A stretch of DNA of 55,826 bases from Clostridium sp. CAG:492 (GCA_000434335.1 FR878324.1:1-55826), one strand, 5' to 3'. Positions 7,844-17,817 are shown, numbered from the stretch's first letter. Notes: generated by a model not told the origin, from the sequence alone. Numbers and translations are program-made.

Positions 7844-8842
7844 TTATTCCTGCTCACTTTCTGATTTTTCTGGCTTTTGGTCACCTTGTTCATTTGGCAC
7901 TTGTTTGCTTCCTACATTTAATCCATTCTCTAATTCTTCTACATTTTCATCTTCTATATAAAATTCATCTATACATACTTCATATGATCTAATTATACGA
8001 TCAATTACATAAGATAACTTACTAGAATCTTCATCACAATCTGATATTTTTTTATATGCATCTTGTAAAAGATATGCAACAATTTGTTCATCATTATCAC
8101 TAATTTCATCACCATTAATTTCAAATACTAAATTATCCCTGTTATATTTATATACTTCTTTATATATTTCTTCACTATTATCTAAATTATATGGTTGTGA
8201 TTCTTCATTTTGTTCTTCTCTATCTGATTCTTCCTCATACTTGCTAAAGTCAAAGTCTTCTACATCATTTGGTAATTCGTCTTCATCATTGTAACTTTCT
8301 GTACTTTCGTCTTCTTTATCTATTGACTTATTCAAAAATTTTACTAATTCTTGATCATTCATTTCCACCAATAATTTATCGTAAACAGTTGTTATAGCTC
8401 CTTCATCATCAGTACTTTTAATATATACTAATATATATTTTCCTCTTTCATCAGTAACATATGCTTCTATCTCACTAAAATCCTTTACTTGTTTACAACA
8501 AACTTTTTTTACAAAAAAAGGTTTTGTCAAATCTTCATACATCATATCATCTAAACAAGTTTGGCTTAATTTATAATCTATACCTAATTTTTTATTTTTA
8601 TACATATATGAATCATCTTTAGCTGCAATTATTGACATAAAATTAGTTCCATCTAAATTAATAACATAACAATTGTCTTTTTTATAAATATTTACACTTC
8701 TTTTACCATCAGATAATTGCACTATACACTGTCCTGATTCTCCTATTACAACTTTTTCTGATTCACTATTATCAATAATTTCCATTATTCTTCTCATATA
8801 TACATCATTTACAATCTCAGATTTTTCATATTCTTCCAACAT
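7844..8842 (-). CDS. Acidic cytoplasmic protein, unknown
   Basis: 332 residues, very rich in Asp and Glu, with no membrane segment or signal peptide. The first 130 residues look folded, with alternating short strands. Residues 170-220 are a low-complexity acidic stretch (STESYNDEDELPNDVEDFDF). A helical segment follows (about 250-300), and a Gln/Glu/Lys-rich tail ends the chain. I do not recognise the family. It sits between thrS and deoB on the same strand, preceded by an AGGATGTG ribosome binding site. Confidence 0.6.
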   Translation of the reverse strand: MLEEYEKSEIVNDVYMRRIMEIIDNSESEKVVIGESGQCIVQLSDGKRSVNIYKKDNCYVINLDGTNFMSIIAAKDDSYMYKNKKLGIDYKLSQTCLDDMMYEDLTKPFFVKKVCCKQVKDFSEIEAYVTDERGKYILVYIKSTDDEGAITTVYDKLLVEMNDQELVKFLNKSIDKEDESTESYNDEDELPNDVEDFDFSKYEEESDREEQNEESQPYNLDNSEEIYKEVYKYNRDNLVFEINGDEISDNDEQIVAYLLQDAYKKISDCDEDSSKLSYVIDRIIRSYEVCIDEFYIEDENVEELENGLNVGSKQVPNEQGDQKPEKSESEQE

Positions 8843-8861
8843 ATTATCACATCCTATTTTT

Positions 8862-8905
8862 TATAGGGCATAGATGTATTTATATTATATATTTATGCCC
8901 TATAT
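8862..8905. terminator. Hairpin between thrS and the acidic protein gene
   Basis: TATAGGGCATA and TATGCCCTATA arms surround an AT-rich loop. The T-run follows the plus-strand arm (TTTTTTATTTT), not the minus-strand arm, so termination of thrS transcripts here is uncertain. Confidence 0.4.
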
Positions 8906-8919
8906 TTTTTATTTTACTA

Positions 8920-10857
8920 TTACTTATTATTTATCTTATTGTCTACTTCATACTTAATTTTATCTACAAATTCGTTTAATTTCATTGCACCTATATCACC
9001 ATCTTTATGTGATCTAACTCCAACTTCTTCGTTTTCCATTTCTTTGTTACCTATTATTAGCATATATGGAACTTTTTCAAGTTGTGCTTCACGAATTTTG
9101 TATCCTATTTTTTCATTTCTATCATCAAGCTCTGTTCTTATTCCTTTTAACATAAGTGCTTCTCTTACCTTTTTAGCATATTCTTTATGACTATCTGCTA
9201 TAGGTAAAATTTTTACTTGTGTTGGTGCAAGCCATGTTGGGAATACACCTTTTGTTTCTTCAATTAAGAATGATATAAATCTGTCAGAAGATCCTAATAT
9301 TGCTCTGTGTATAACAACTGGTCTGTGTTCTTTTCCATCTTCACCAATATATGTTAAATCAAATCTATCTGGTAATGCAAAATCTAATTGGCAAGTTGGA
9401 ATTGTTATATCATGATTTAATGCTGTTTTTATTTGAATATCTATCTTTGGACCATAAAATGCTGCTTCACCTTCTGCTTCATAAAAGTCTATGTTTAGCT
9501 CTTTTAATATTGCTCTTAATTGGCTTTCTGCTGTTTCCCACATTTCATCATTATCTATATATTTTTCTTTATTATTTTTATCTCTTAATGATAATCTATA
9601 TTTAAATGATGAACTTGGGAATCCGAAGTCTTTTTGATATACTTCTACTATTAATTTAAGTACTTTTCCAACTTCTTCTTTTATTTGGTCTGGTCTTACA
9701 AATAAATGAGCATCATTTTGACACATTTGACGTACTCTTTCTAGTCCACATACTGCTCCACTATTTTCATATCTAAAATCATTTGCAAGTTCACCAATTT
9801 TTATTGGTAAATCTTTATATGAACGTAATTCGCTTTTGTAAACTAGCATATGATGTGGACAATTCATTGGTCTTAATACCATTTCTTCTGTGTCCATTTT
9901 CATTATTGGAAACATATCATCTTTATAATGATCCCAGTGACCACTTATTTTATAAAGTTCAGTATTAGCAAGTGATGGTGTATATACATGACTATAACCT
10001 AGGGCTATTTCTTTATCTTGTATATATCTTTCTAATAATCTTCTTATTGTTGCTCCCTTTGGTAAATATATTGGAAGACCTGCACCTACTAATTTATGTG
10101 TCATAAATAGTTTTAAATCTTTTCCTATTTTTCTATGATCACGCTCTTTTGCTTCTTCTCTTAATTTTAAGAATTCTTCTAATTCACTAGCTTTTGGGAA
10201 TGAAATTGCATATACTCTTTGTAACATCTTGTTATGCTCATCACCTCTCCAATAAGCACCTGAATTTGCTAATAATTTAATAGCTTTAATTTTTCCAGTG
10301 CTCATTAAGTGTGGACCTGCACATAAGTCTGTAAAATCACCTTGTTTATAAAATGAAATTTCTTCTCCTTCTGGTAAATCATTAATTAATTCTTGTTTAT
10401 ATGGTTGTCCTTCCATTAATTTTAAAGCTTCTTCTTTTGGTAAAGAAAATCTTTCTATTGGTAAATCTTCTTTTATAATTTTTTTCATTTCAGCTTCTAT
10501 TTTTTCTTTATCTTCTTCATTAAAAGTTGCTGATGAATCAAAATCATAATAAAAACCTTCATCTATTGCTGGACCTATTGCAAATTTTGTGTCTGGAAAT
10601 AATCTCATTACAGCTTGTGCCATAATATGTGATGTTGTATGCCAGTATGCTTTTTTTCCTTCGATACTGTCAAAAGTTAATATTTCTAATTTGCAATCTT
10701 TATTTAATTCAAATCTTAAATCTTTAACTTTTCCATCTACTTTTCCAACCATAGCCATACGAGCTAGCCCTTGACTTATTTGTTTTGCAACATCTAAAAT
10801 GCTTTTTCCTTCCTCTACTTCAATTATAGAGCCATCTTTTAATTCTACTTTTATCAT
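8920..10857 (-). CDS. thrS: Threonyl-tRNA synthetase
   Basis: 645 residues, class II synthetase that charges tRNA-Thr. Order: TGS domain (1-62, VELKDGSIIEVEEGKSILDV), editing and SAD domain with HTTSHIMAQA and GFYYDF, catalytic core with motif 2 (RYENSGAVCGLERVRQM) and the zinc-ligand region (MNCPHHM), then the anticodon-binding domain (LAPTQVKILPI to the end). I use the ATG at 10857 after GAAAGGGGAATTTTT. The 37 extra codons in the longer frame lie inside the T-box terminator and are not translated sequence. Confidence 0.97.
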   Translation of the reverse strand: MIKVELKDGSIIEVEEGKSILDVAKQISQGLARMAMVGKVDGKVKDLRFELNKDCKLEILTFDSIEGKKAYWHTTSHIMAQAVMRLFPDTKFAIGPAIDEGFYYDFDSSATFNEEDKEKIEAEMKKIIKEDLPIERFSLPKEEALKLMEGQPYKQELINDLPEGEEISFYKQGDFTDLCAGPHLMSTGKIKAIKLLANSGAYWRGDEHNKMLQRVYAISFPKASELEEFLKLREEAKERDHRKIGKDLKLFMTHKLVGAGLPIYLPKGATIRRLLERYIQDKEIALGYSHVYTPSLANTELYKISGHWDHYKDDMFPIMKMDTEEMVLRPMNCPHHMLVYKSELRSYKDLPIKIGELANDFRYENSGAVCGLERVRQMCQNDAHLFVRPDQIKEEVGKVLKLIVEVYQKDFGFPSSSFKYRLSLRDKNNKEKYIDNDEMWETAESQLRAILKELNIDFYEAEGEAAFYGPKIDIQIKTALNHDITIPTCQLDFALPDRFDLTYIGEDGKEHRPVVIHRAILGSSDRFISFLIEETKGVFPTWLAPTQVKILPIADSHKEYAKKVREALMLKGIRTELDDRNEKIGYKIREAQLEKVPYMLIIGNKEMENEEVGVRSHKDGDIGAMKLNEFVDKIKYEVDNKINNK

Positions 10858-10904
10858 AAAAATTCCCCTTTCTTTATAGTCTTTTAAATTTTTATTTTGC
10901 ATAC

Positions 10905-11140
10905 AAAAAACTCCTAAAGACCATAAATAAATATAATCTTTAGGAGTGCTTTTATAACACGGTTCCATCCTATTTTTAACTTAATTAATACTTTTAACGC
11001 AAGTTATACGTCCAAATTAATGGCAACAATGAGGTAGTTTTTCAAATATTTTTTTAGGATTAGCTTTCAGCCTAAGTGACTAATCCTCTCTGATAAAAAG
11101 TGATATTTTACTTTGTCTCATTTATGTTTTTGATGTATTT
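10905..11140 (-). promoter_or_regulatory. T-box riboswitch controlling thrS
   Basis: The T-box sequence AGGATGGAACCGTGTT is on the minus strand at 10957-10970. It is followed by a terminator stem (10910-10920 with 10937-10947, ACTCCTAAAGA/TCTTTAGGAGT) and a T-run. Upstream, the AGAGAGGATTAG...CTAATCCT stem is the candidate Stem I, and GAAAAACTACCTC holds a likely Thr specifier (ACU followed by A, or ACC). Uncharged tRNA-Thr should favour the antiterminator. Confidence 0.9.
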
Positions 11141-11168
11141 ATTATACTATTTTTTATTTGTTTGTCAA
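11141..11168 (-). promoter_or_regulatory. Promoter of the thrS T-box transcript
   Basis: The -35 TTGACA (11163-11168) and -10 TATAAT (11141-11146) are perfect consensus hexamers separated by 16 bases, on the minus strand, directly upstream of the T-box. Confidence 0.9.
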
Positions 11169-11171
11169 CAC

Positions 11172-12611
11172 TTATATATCTTTTTGTGCATTTAATGTAT
11201 GTACTACATTATTTTCTTTATCTATTACGTAGTTCATATAATAATTTTCTTCATTATTTTCAGATTTTTTAAATACTTCTCCTAATGAAATCGCAATTTT
11301 ACTTCCATTTTCTGCATTATATATTCCATATAAAGATTTTTCTTTATTATATAAAAATACTATTCCATCTATATTATCTTTTATATTTGGAATTACATCA
11401 ACAGAATCTCCACTTTGTGCTATCGTACAGCCTATGTCTTGAAATTGTGGCTCTATTAGCTTTTTACCTTCTATACTATATAGACCCCATTTTCCATCTT
11501 GTTTTACTGGTATATATTTATTATTTAAAATATATTTATTATCTATATTTGTATATAATTTTTCATCTATTCCAATTTGCTCAAATAAAGGATATACTAT
11601 TATTTTTCCATCGGAATTTATAATTCCATATTTTTCTTTGTCTTTAATTACAAAATATGTAAAACTATTATCTGCTTCTTTTATTTCATCATACTGTGAA
11701 TTCATTGTTTTTCCTACTTCTTGATTATCTAAGTTTAATTGCAATACGCTTTGTTTATTATCTGCACTTGTTATTACATCTAATGTTTGTGCACCTTCAT
11801 TAAATTTTATTGATGAATATTTGCAGCTTGCAACATATGTATTTAATTTATCCGAATTTGTGTAACTTCCTACGCCTAAATTTCCTTCAGTATCTTTAAC
11901 AATAGTCATTCCATATTTTAATAACCTTTTATTAATATAATCATAATCTGTTGATGGTACTATATCTGCTCTTTTAGATTTTGCAAGAGTTTCTAGATAA
12001 TCTGATGAATACATTGATAAAGTATTTTTCTTTTTATCATATGAAATAGATATATCAAATCCAAGCTCTATTGCCTCTGTACTTGCATATATTTCATTAT
12101 TTACATATTTTATGTTATTATTTATTGTAAAATATTCGTATTCTTCCTCAATATTATCTTGTTCATTTTCCTGATTATTTTTTTTATTTTTATCTTCTTC
12201 TTTTTTTGTTACAATTGTTTTATATACTTTATTTGAATCTGCAATATATGATGTATATTCGTTTTGTATTCTTACTTGACATTTTGTTTTGTCTTCACCT
12301 TTTTTCTTATATTCACTATTATAATACTGATAATTTAACATTGTTGACAAGTTTCTTACTGATATATAAATATCACCATTTTCTTCTACTACTTTTCCTT
12401 TTTCATTTTTTAAAATTAAATTATTATCTATATTAGTTTGTTCATTTCCGTCAACTAATATTTTAAATTTTTTTGCATTTTTTGTGCTTATATATACTAA
12501 TAAAACAATTACTAAAATTATTAATATCGCTATTATTTTTATTATGTTTCTTTTTAATTTTTGCTTTTTCTCTTGTTCGAACATTACTTCGCGTTCATCT
12601 ATAAGCGTCAT
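11172..12611 (-). CDS. Membrane-anchored WG-repeat protein
   Basis: 479 residues. A short basic cytoplasmic N-terminus is followed by one membrane helix (about 25-42), then a large extracellular part. Residues 45-230 look like the copper-amine-oxidase N-terminal-like module common in clostridial surface proteins (ILVDGNEQTN, YISVRNLSTMLNYQYYNSEY). Residues 310-440 contain WG/KWGYI-type repeats (DKEKYGIINSDGKIIVYPLF, QDGKWGLYSIEGKKLIEPQF). Function unknown. Ribosome binding site AGAAAGGATG. Stops just before the thrS promoter, so it probably ends the queA-tgt transcript. Confidence 0.7.
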   Translation of the reverse strand: MTLIDEREVMFEQEKKQKLKRNIIKIIAILIILVIVLLVYISTKNAKKFKILVDGNEQTNIDNNLILKNEKGKVVEENGDIYISVRNLSTMLNYQYYNSEYKKKGEDKTKCQVRIQNEYTSYIADSNKVYKTIVTKKEEDKNKKNNQENEQDNIEEEYEYFTINNNIKYVNNEIYASTEAIELGFDISISYDKKKNTLSMYSSDYLETLAKSKRADIVPSTDYDYINKRLLKYGMTIVKDTEGNLGVGSYTNSDKLNTYVASCKYSSIKFNEGAQTLDVITSADNKQSVLQLNLDNQEVGKTMNSQYDEIKEADNSFTYFVIKDKEKYGIINSDGKIIVYPLFEQIGIDEKLYTNIDNKYILNNKYIPVKQDGKWGLYSIEGKKLIEPQFQDIGCTIAQSGDSVDVIPNIKDNIDGIVFLYNKEKSLYGIYNAENGSKIAISLGEVFKKSENNEENYYMNYVIDKENNVVHTLNAQKDI

Positions 12612-12650
12612 TTTTACATCCTTTCTAAGAAATAATTAATTCCTTTTAAA

Positions 12651-13778
12651 TTACTCTGTATAGCCATATTTGCTATAAAATTCATTTTTAAAGTTTAACA
12701 AATTGTCGTTTTCTATTTCTTTTCTTACTCTTTCCATTAGCTTTGATAAGAAATATAAGTTATGTATTGATAATAATCTTACACCTAATATTTCTTTTGT
12801 TTTTACTAAATGTCTTAAATATGCTTTTGTATAATTTCTACAAGTATAGCAATCACATTCTGAATCTAGTGGTGTAAAATCTCTTTCATATGTAGCATTT
12901 CTTACTACTACTTTTCCATTCCATGTCATTGCAGTTCCATTTCTGGCAATTCTTGTTGGTAATACACAGTCACACATATCTATTCCTGCAAGAGCCGCTT
13001 CTATTAAGTAATCTGGTGTTCCTACTCCCATTAAATATCTTGGTTTATTTTTTGGCATTTTAGGTGCTGTATATCTTAATATATCTAAAAATTCTTCTTT
13101 TGGCTCTCCTACACTAATTCCACCTATTGCATATCCTGGAAAATCCATTGCTACTAAATCTTCCAAACTTTTATCTCTTAAATCTTTATAAAATCCACCT
13201 TGTATTATTCCAAATAGACCTTGTTTTTCTGTATTTTTATGTGCTTCTTTACATCTTTTAGCCCATCTTGTTGTTCTTTCCATTGATTGCTTTGTGTATT
13301 CATATGTTGCAGGATATTCAACACACTCATCAAAAGCCATTATTATATCTGCACCTAAATCATTTTCAGTTTCCATTACGCTTTCTGGTGAGAAGAAATG
13401 TTTACTTCCATCTAAATGTGATTTAAACTCTACACCTTCTTCTGAAATAGTACGTAAATCTCCTAAACTAAATACCTGAAAACCACCGCTATCAGTTAAT
13501 ATTGCTCTATCCCAGTTCATAAACTTATGAAGTCCACCAGCTTCTTTTACAAGTTTACTACCAGGTCTTAAATATAAATGATATGTATTTGATAATATTA
13601 TTTTGGCATCAATCATATCTTTTAATTCGTCTGGTGTCATTGATTTTACAGTTGCTTGTGTTCCAACCGGCATAAATACTGGAGTTTGTATATCACTGTG
13701 TGGTGTATGAATTACACCTCTTCTAGCTCCTGTTTGTTTGCATTCATGTAATAATTCATATGTTATTGCTTGACTCAT
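12651..13778 (-). CDS. tgt: tRNA-guanine transglycosylase
   Basis: 375 residues. Exchanges guanine-34 of GUN-anticodon tRNAs for preQ1, part of queuosine synthesis. Visible are the active-site Asp in LTDSGGFQVFSL, the substrate loop GGISVGEPKEEF, the nucleophile region CDCVLPTRIARNGTAMTW and the C-terminal zinc site CDCYTCRNYTKAYLRHL with its distal His. Follows queA by 33 bases, the usual queA-tgt pair. No preQ1 synthesis genes (queCDEF) are in the window. Confidence 0.97.
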   Translation of the reverse strand: MSQAITYELLHECKQTGARRGVIHTPHSDIQTPVFMPVGTQATVKSMTPDELKDMIDAKIILSNTYHLYLRPGSKLVKEAGGLHKFMNWDRAILTDSGGFQVFSLGDLRTISEEGVEFKSHLDGSKHFFSPESVMETENDLGADIIMAFDECVEYPATYEYTKQSMERTTRWAKRCKEAHKNTEKQGLFGIIQGGFYKDLRDKSLEDLVAMDFPGYAIGGISVGEPKEEFLDILRYTAPKMPKNKPRYLMGVGTPDYLIEAALAGIDMCDCVLPTRIARNGTAMTWNGKVVVRNATYERDFTPLDSECDCYTCRNYTKAYLRHLVKTKEILGVRLLSIHNLYFLSKLMERVRKEIENDNLLNFKNEFYSKYGYTE

Positions 13779-13811
13779 CTTTATTCTCCTTTTGTTTTAT
13801 ATTTTTACTTA

Positions 13812-14837
13812 TTATTCTATATACATTGCATCACCAAAACTAAAAAATCTATATTTTTGATTTACAGCTTCTTTATATGCATCTAAAATATATTCTCTTC
13901 CTGCTAATGCAGAAACTAACATTACTAATGTTGACTCTGGTAAATGGAAATTTGTTATTAAACTATCAATACATTTAAATTTGTAACCTGGATATATGAA
14001 TATACTTGTATCTCCTTCAACTTCTTTTACCATTCCATTTTCGTCTGCAACAGATTCTAGTACTCTACAAGATGTTGTTCCAACAGCAATTATTCTTCCA
14101 CCATTTTTTCGTGCATTATTTATTTTTTCTGCATCTTCTTTTTTTATATAATAATGCTCTGTGTGCATATCGTGCTCTTCTATATTTTCTTCTTTTACAG
14201 GTCTAAAAGTTCCTATACCTACATGTAATGTAACATTTGCTATTTCTACACCTTTATCTTTAATTTTTTGTAATAGCTCTTCTGTAAAATGTAATCCTGC
14301 TGTTGGTGCTGCTGCTGAACCATCATATTTAGCATATACTGTTTGATACATTTCCTTTTTTTCTAATTTTTCTTTTATATATGGTGGTAATGGCATTAAT
14401 CCTATTTGATCTAGTATTTCATTAAATATTCCATCATAATGGAACTCTACTTTTCTATTTCCGCCTTCCATTTTATCTAATATATCAGCCTTTAGTAATC
14501 CATCACCAAATGAAACTTGTGCTCCAGGCATTAGTTTTTTACCTGGTCTTACCATTACTTCCCAAGTATCTCCTTCTATTCTATTTAATAGTAAAAATTC
14601 TACATTTGCTCCGGTTTGCTCTTTTTTACCATATAATCTGGCAGGTATTACTTTTGTGTTATTTCTTACTAGACAATCTCCTGGTTGCAAATAATCAATT
14701 ATATCTTTAAACACTTTATGCTCTATTGTTTTATTTTTTCTATTTAGCACCATTAATCTTGCTTCATCTCTTTTTTCTATTGGAACTTGTGCTATTAGTT
14801 CTTTTGGTAAATCATAATTAAAGTCTGATAATTTCAT
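13812..14837 (-). CDS. queA: S-adenosylmethionine:tRNA ribosyltransferase-isomerase
   Basis: 341 residues. Transfers the ribosyl part of SAM to preQ1 in tRNA, making epoxyqueuosine just downstream of Tgt. Family blocks are DFNYDLPKELIAQVP, LLNRIEGDTWEVMVRPGKK, GSAAAPTAGLHFTEELL and VGTTSCRVLES. I chose the second ATG (MKLSDFNYDLP) because it has normal spacing from GGAAGGAA; the first ATG nearly abuts it. Upstream of tgt in the same operon. Confidence 0.96.
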   Translation of the reverse strand: MKLSDFNYDLPKELIAQVPIEKRDEARLMVLNRKNKTIEHKVFKDIIDYLQPGDCLVRNNTKVIPARLYGKKEQTGANVEFLLLNRIEGDTWEVMVRPGKKLMPGAQVSFGDGLLKADILDKMEGGNRKVEFHYDGIFNEILDQIGLMPLPPYIKEKLEKKEMYQTVYAKYDGSAAAPTAGLHFTEELLQKIKDKGVEIANVTLHVGIGTFRPVKEENIEEHDMHTEHYYIKKEDAEKINNARKNGGRIIAVGTTSCRVLESVADENGMVKEVEGDTSIFIYPGYKFKCIDSLITNFHLPESTLVMLVSALAGREYILDAYKEAVNQKYRFFSFGDAMYIE

Positions 14838-14861
14838 TATAAATTTCATTTCCTTCCATTT

Positions 14862-16184
14862 TTATATTTTTGCATTTGCTGTATCATTTGCAGTATTTAT
14901 TATTGATTTTATTTTTTCTACTGTTCCTGTTGGTTCATCAAAATAATTTAATTTTGTACTGTTTATAAAATTACTTTCGTGTACTGGCTTGTACATATAT
15001 ATTTGCTTATTTAGTCCTATATTCTCGTTTTTTATGTTACAACTCATATAATCTTTGTACCAATTATATAGGCTTTTTGTTTTTTCTGCTTTATATCCGT
15101 AATCACTACTACTATGTAGCTCTGGACATTGCAAATTATATTCTTTTGAATTTCGCTCTAATGTATGTAAAAATTCGTGCACAAAAACTTCCTCTGGAAA
15201 TTGGTTTAGTTTATCATCATATTTTAAAGCATAACTTTTAGATGAAGTTGGCATTCTTATATTTGAATACCCTATTCCTTTATACTCCATACTACCTAAA
15301 CCAATCCAATTATTTACTAAATCCTTTGATGAATCATTTGATATTCGTGCACACACAAATATATGGTCAAATTCATTTTGATTTAAATACTTGTCAATAT
15401 CTTTAGCTATGTCTTTTGAATCTATATAATATCCTTTTTCGTCATCATAAGACATACTTTTTATTGGATTTTCAATTTCAATTATTTTATATGATATATT
15501 AATATTTCCATTTGAAAATTTTTCGGATGTTGATTTAAATCTTTTCATACAATCATTTATTTGATCAATATCATTTTTACTCATTTCATAATTATATTGA
15601 TTTTTATTTATATTTACATCTGTATTTTTAAATACAAAACAAGCTATATTCCAGTTGTTGTTTGAACTTATTTTTCCCTCTTCAATTTTAAAATCTGCAA
15701 ACCATACTGTTCCTTTTGCAGATTTTTCTTCTGAATTTCCCCCTAGCATAAAAGCTATTTGCAAATTCTCCTCATTTTTTGAATTAAACATTAAACTTAT
15801 TTTTTGCCAATCGTTTGTTCCTGTTATTGCAGTTGATTCTTCTTCAGAATTTAATATACTAATTTTGGCACCGTCATTTTTATTTTCATTTGTTACATTT
15901 ACATTATTTGTTTTTATCATACACGATATTTTATATGGTGTATTCTTTTTTACTTTAATTGTCTGATAATATGCTGAATTATTGTAGTCTTTATTTTCTA
16001 TTTTATAACTTTGTAAATTCGAATATTTAACATTGTTATCTTTTGTAAAAATTGTAGTATTTTTAATTGTTGCTAGCTTTGAAAAATTTCCTGTATTTAA
16101 CATAGCGTATGATATATTAAATATTGACATTGCTATTACAATTAAAATTACTATAAATATAGCATTTTTTACAATTTTTTTCAT
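14862..16184 (-). CDS. Secreted or membrane-anchored zincin metallopeptidase with N-terminal beta-sandwich
   Basis: 440 residues from the ATG after GGAGGAAAT. N-terminal signal or anchor helix (about 5-26). Residues 50-165 resemble a carbohydrate-binding-type beta sandwich (YYQTIKVKKNTPYKISC, NDWQKISLMFNSKNEENLQI, GTVWFADFKIEEG). The second half has the zinc motif HEFLH in EEVFVHEFLHTLERNSKEYN, preceded by a conserved region IGLGSMEYKGIGYSNIRMP. The third zinc ligand and exact family are not clear; I do not assign a substrate. It sits between greA and queA. Confidence 0.65.
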   Translation of the reverse strand: MKKIVKNAIFIVILIVIAMSIFNISYAMLNTGNFSKLATIKNTTIFTKDNNVKYSNLQSYKIENKDYNNSAYYQTIKVKKNTPYKISCMIKTNNVNVTNENKNDGAKISILNSEEESTAITGTNDWQKISLMFNSKNEENLQIAFMLGGNSEEKSAKGTVWFADFKIEEGKISSNNNWNIACFVFKNTDVNINKNQYNYEMSKNDIDQINDCMKRFKSTSEKFSNGNINISYKIIEIENPIKSMSYDDEKGYYIDSKDIAKDIDKYLNQNEFDHIFVCARISNDSSKDLVNNWIGLGSMEYKGIGYSNIRMPTSSKSYALKYDDKLNQFPEEVFVHEFLHTLERNSKEYNLQCPELHSSSDYGYKAEKTKSLYNWYKDYMSCNIKNENIGLNKQIYMYKPVHESNFINSTKLNYFDEPTGTVEKIKSIINTANDTANAKI

Positions 16185-16311
16185 ATTTCCTCCAATAACC
16201 AATTATGTTATCTATTATACTAAATTTTTACGTAAATTACAAGATTTTTCCATTAATTTATATATTCATAAAAATACTACTTTAAATCCACAGTTTAAAT
16301 ATTACCAAAAA

Positions 16312-16337
16312 AAACTTATTGCCTTTGCAATAAGTTT
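16312..16337 (-). terminator. Terminator after greA
   Basis: The AAACTTATTGC / GCAATAAGTTT stem is followed on the minus strand by eight T residues, immediately past the greA stop. Confidence 0.85.
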
Positions 16338-16346
16338 CTTTTATTA

Positions 16347-16826
16347 TTATTTAGTTATTGATAAAATTTTATATTTTATAACTCCTGCTGGAGCTTGAAC
16401 TTCTACTGTTTGATTTTTCTTTGCTCCTAATAAAGCTTTTCCCATTGGAGATTCATTTGAAATTCTGTTTTGTGCTAAGTCAACTTCTGTTGAACCAACT
16501 ATTGTATATGTTACTTCTTCATTAAATTCAATGTCTAACAATTTTACTGTGTTTCCAACTTGTACTGTTTTTGTATCTATTTCAGATTCATCTATTATTT
16601 TAGCATATCTTACCTTATTTTCTAATTCAACTATTAAAGCTTCATTTTCTGCTTGTGCATTTTTGGCTTCATCATATTCTGAATTTTCTGATAAATCACC
16701 AAATCCTAATGCTATTTTTATTCTTTCTGATATTTCAGCTCTTTTTTCTGTTTTTAAATATTCTAATTCTTTTTCTAGATTATCAAACCCTTCTTGTGTT
16801 AATATAACCTCTTTGTTTTCTTCCAT
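16347..16826 (-). CDS. greA: Transcription elongation factor GreA
   Basis: 159 residues, the usual size. Rescues backtracked RNA polymerase by stimulating transcript cleavage. N-terminal antiparallel coiled coil (1-78) with acidic tip GDLSENSEYDEAKNAQ, then the C-terminal FKBP-like domain (VQVGNTVKLLDIEF, GSTEVDLAQNRISNESPMGKAL). Followed by a clear terminator. Confidence 0.96.
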   Translation of the reverse strand: MEENKEVILTQEGFDNLEKELEYLKTEKRAEISERIKIALGFGDLSENSEYDEAKNAQAENEALIVELENKVRYAKIIDESEIDTKTVQVGNTVKLLDIEFNEEVTYTIVGSTEVDLAQNRISNESPMGKALLGAKKNQTVEVQAPAGVIKYKILSITK

Positions 16827-16887
16827 ATATGTTCATTCCTTTCCGTTTTAAAAAAGTTTATTTTTATCATATTGAATCCCAAATATC

Positions 16888-17778
16888 TTAATCCTTTTTA
16901 CTTAATTTGTCAAGCTCTGTACGAACTTTTTTCAGCTCTCTATTTTGTATAAATCCATTCTTTCCTATTAAATTACTTATTATGCAATTATCTTCATTAT
17001 ATTTTTCTTGTATTGAAAAATAATTTAAATTGCATATATATGATTCATATAATTTTGTTTTATTATAATTGCTTTTTTCATTATTGTTATAAGCAATTTC
17101 AATATTTTCAATTATTATTCCTTGATAATAATTACCTAATTTTAACTCATGGTCATTTAAATTTATAATTATTGCATTTCTATTAACCTTAAATTTTTCA
17201 AAAAATTCATCTGTATAATCAAAATTTATTATTGTTTTAGCTCTTTTTAATCCTTTTTTACAATTGTTTGAAATAGAAAAAATTATATTTTCTTCTTTTT
17301 CTAAGTTTATTGATAATCTTCTCATTTTTTTAATTGTATCAGTAACTATGTTTATTGATTTTGCTTCATTTGCTATATCTTTAATTATTTCCTTATTTTT
17401 ATCATCTTTTATGGTAATAAATATATCTTCAAATCTTAAATCTGTATTTTGATTTTTACAAATATATTTTAAGATATTCTTTATAATACCTTTCATTAAT
17501 ATTTTTTCACTTGATTTTACAATATTATTTAAAATTATTTTATTTTCACAATCTATTACGTTTGAAATTACTAATTTATTTATATTATATGTTTTTAATG
17601 TTTTTTCAATTTTTTTTATTCTTCTTTTATTAATCTTATTGGAATTTATTCCAATATCATATTTATTTTCATCTATTCTAATTACTTTAATTTTGAAATA
17701 AATATAACCAATAATTTTTTGCAATTTTTTAAATTTTAGAGCTTTTTTACAATTTATGTATCCTATTATATAATTCAT
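16888..17778 (-). CDS. Unknown protein, possible nucleotide-binding (Rossmann-like) fold
   Basis: 296 residues, basic and Ile/Asn/Lys-rich, with no signal peptide or membrane segment. The middle (about 110-200) alternates hydrophobic strands and helices in the order expected of a Rossmann-like domain: EDIFITIKDDKNKEII, SINIVTDTIKKMRRL, ENIIFSISNNCKKGLKRA, KTIINFD. I do not recognise a named family. The only Shine-Dalgarno-like bases (AGGTG) lie in the 3' arm of the hairpin that terminates the upstream gene. Confidence 0.55.
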   Translation of the reverse strand: MNYIIGYINCKKALKFKKLQKIIGYIYFKIKVIRIDENKYDIGINSNKINKRRIKKIEKTLKTYNINKLVISNVIDCENKIILNNIVKSSEKILMKGIIKNILKYICKNQNTDLRFEDIFITIKDDKNKEIIKDIANEAKSINIVTDTIKKMRRLSINLEKEENIIFSISNNCKKGLKRAKTIINFDYTDEFFEKFKVNRNAIIINLNDHELKLGNYYQGIIIENIEIAYNNNEKSNYNKTKLYESYICNLNYFSIQEKYNEDNCIISNLIGKNGFIQNRELKKVRTELDKLSKKD

Positions 17779-17779
17779 A

Positions 17780-17812
17780 AAACACCTACATAATATTTGT
17801 ATGTAGGTGTTT
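17780..17812 (-). terminator. Terminator-like hairpin overlapping a ribosome binding site
   Basis: AAACACCTACAT and ATGTAGGTGTTT arms (12 bases, perfect) surround a 9-base loop. It lies between the GH18 stop (17818) and the ATG at 17778. The right-hand arm on the minus strand supplies the AGGTG that would be the Shine-Dalgarno of the next gene, so the fold can hide the start as well as end the upstream transcript. Confidence 0.7.
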
Positions 17813-17817
17813 ATTTT

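Noticed and set aside
10858..10968. N-terminal extension of thrS
   Set aside because: The 37 codons lie in the T-box terminator; the ATG at 10857 has the Shine-Dalgarno and starts the TGS domain exactly.
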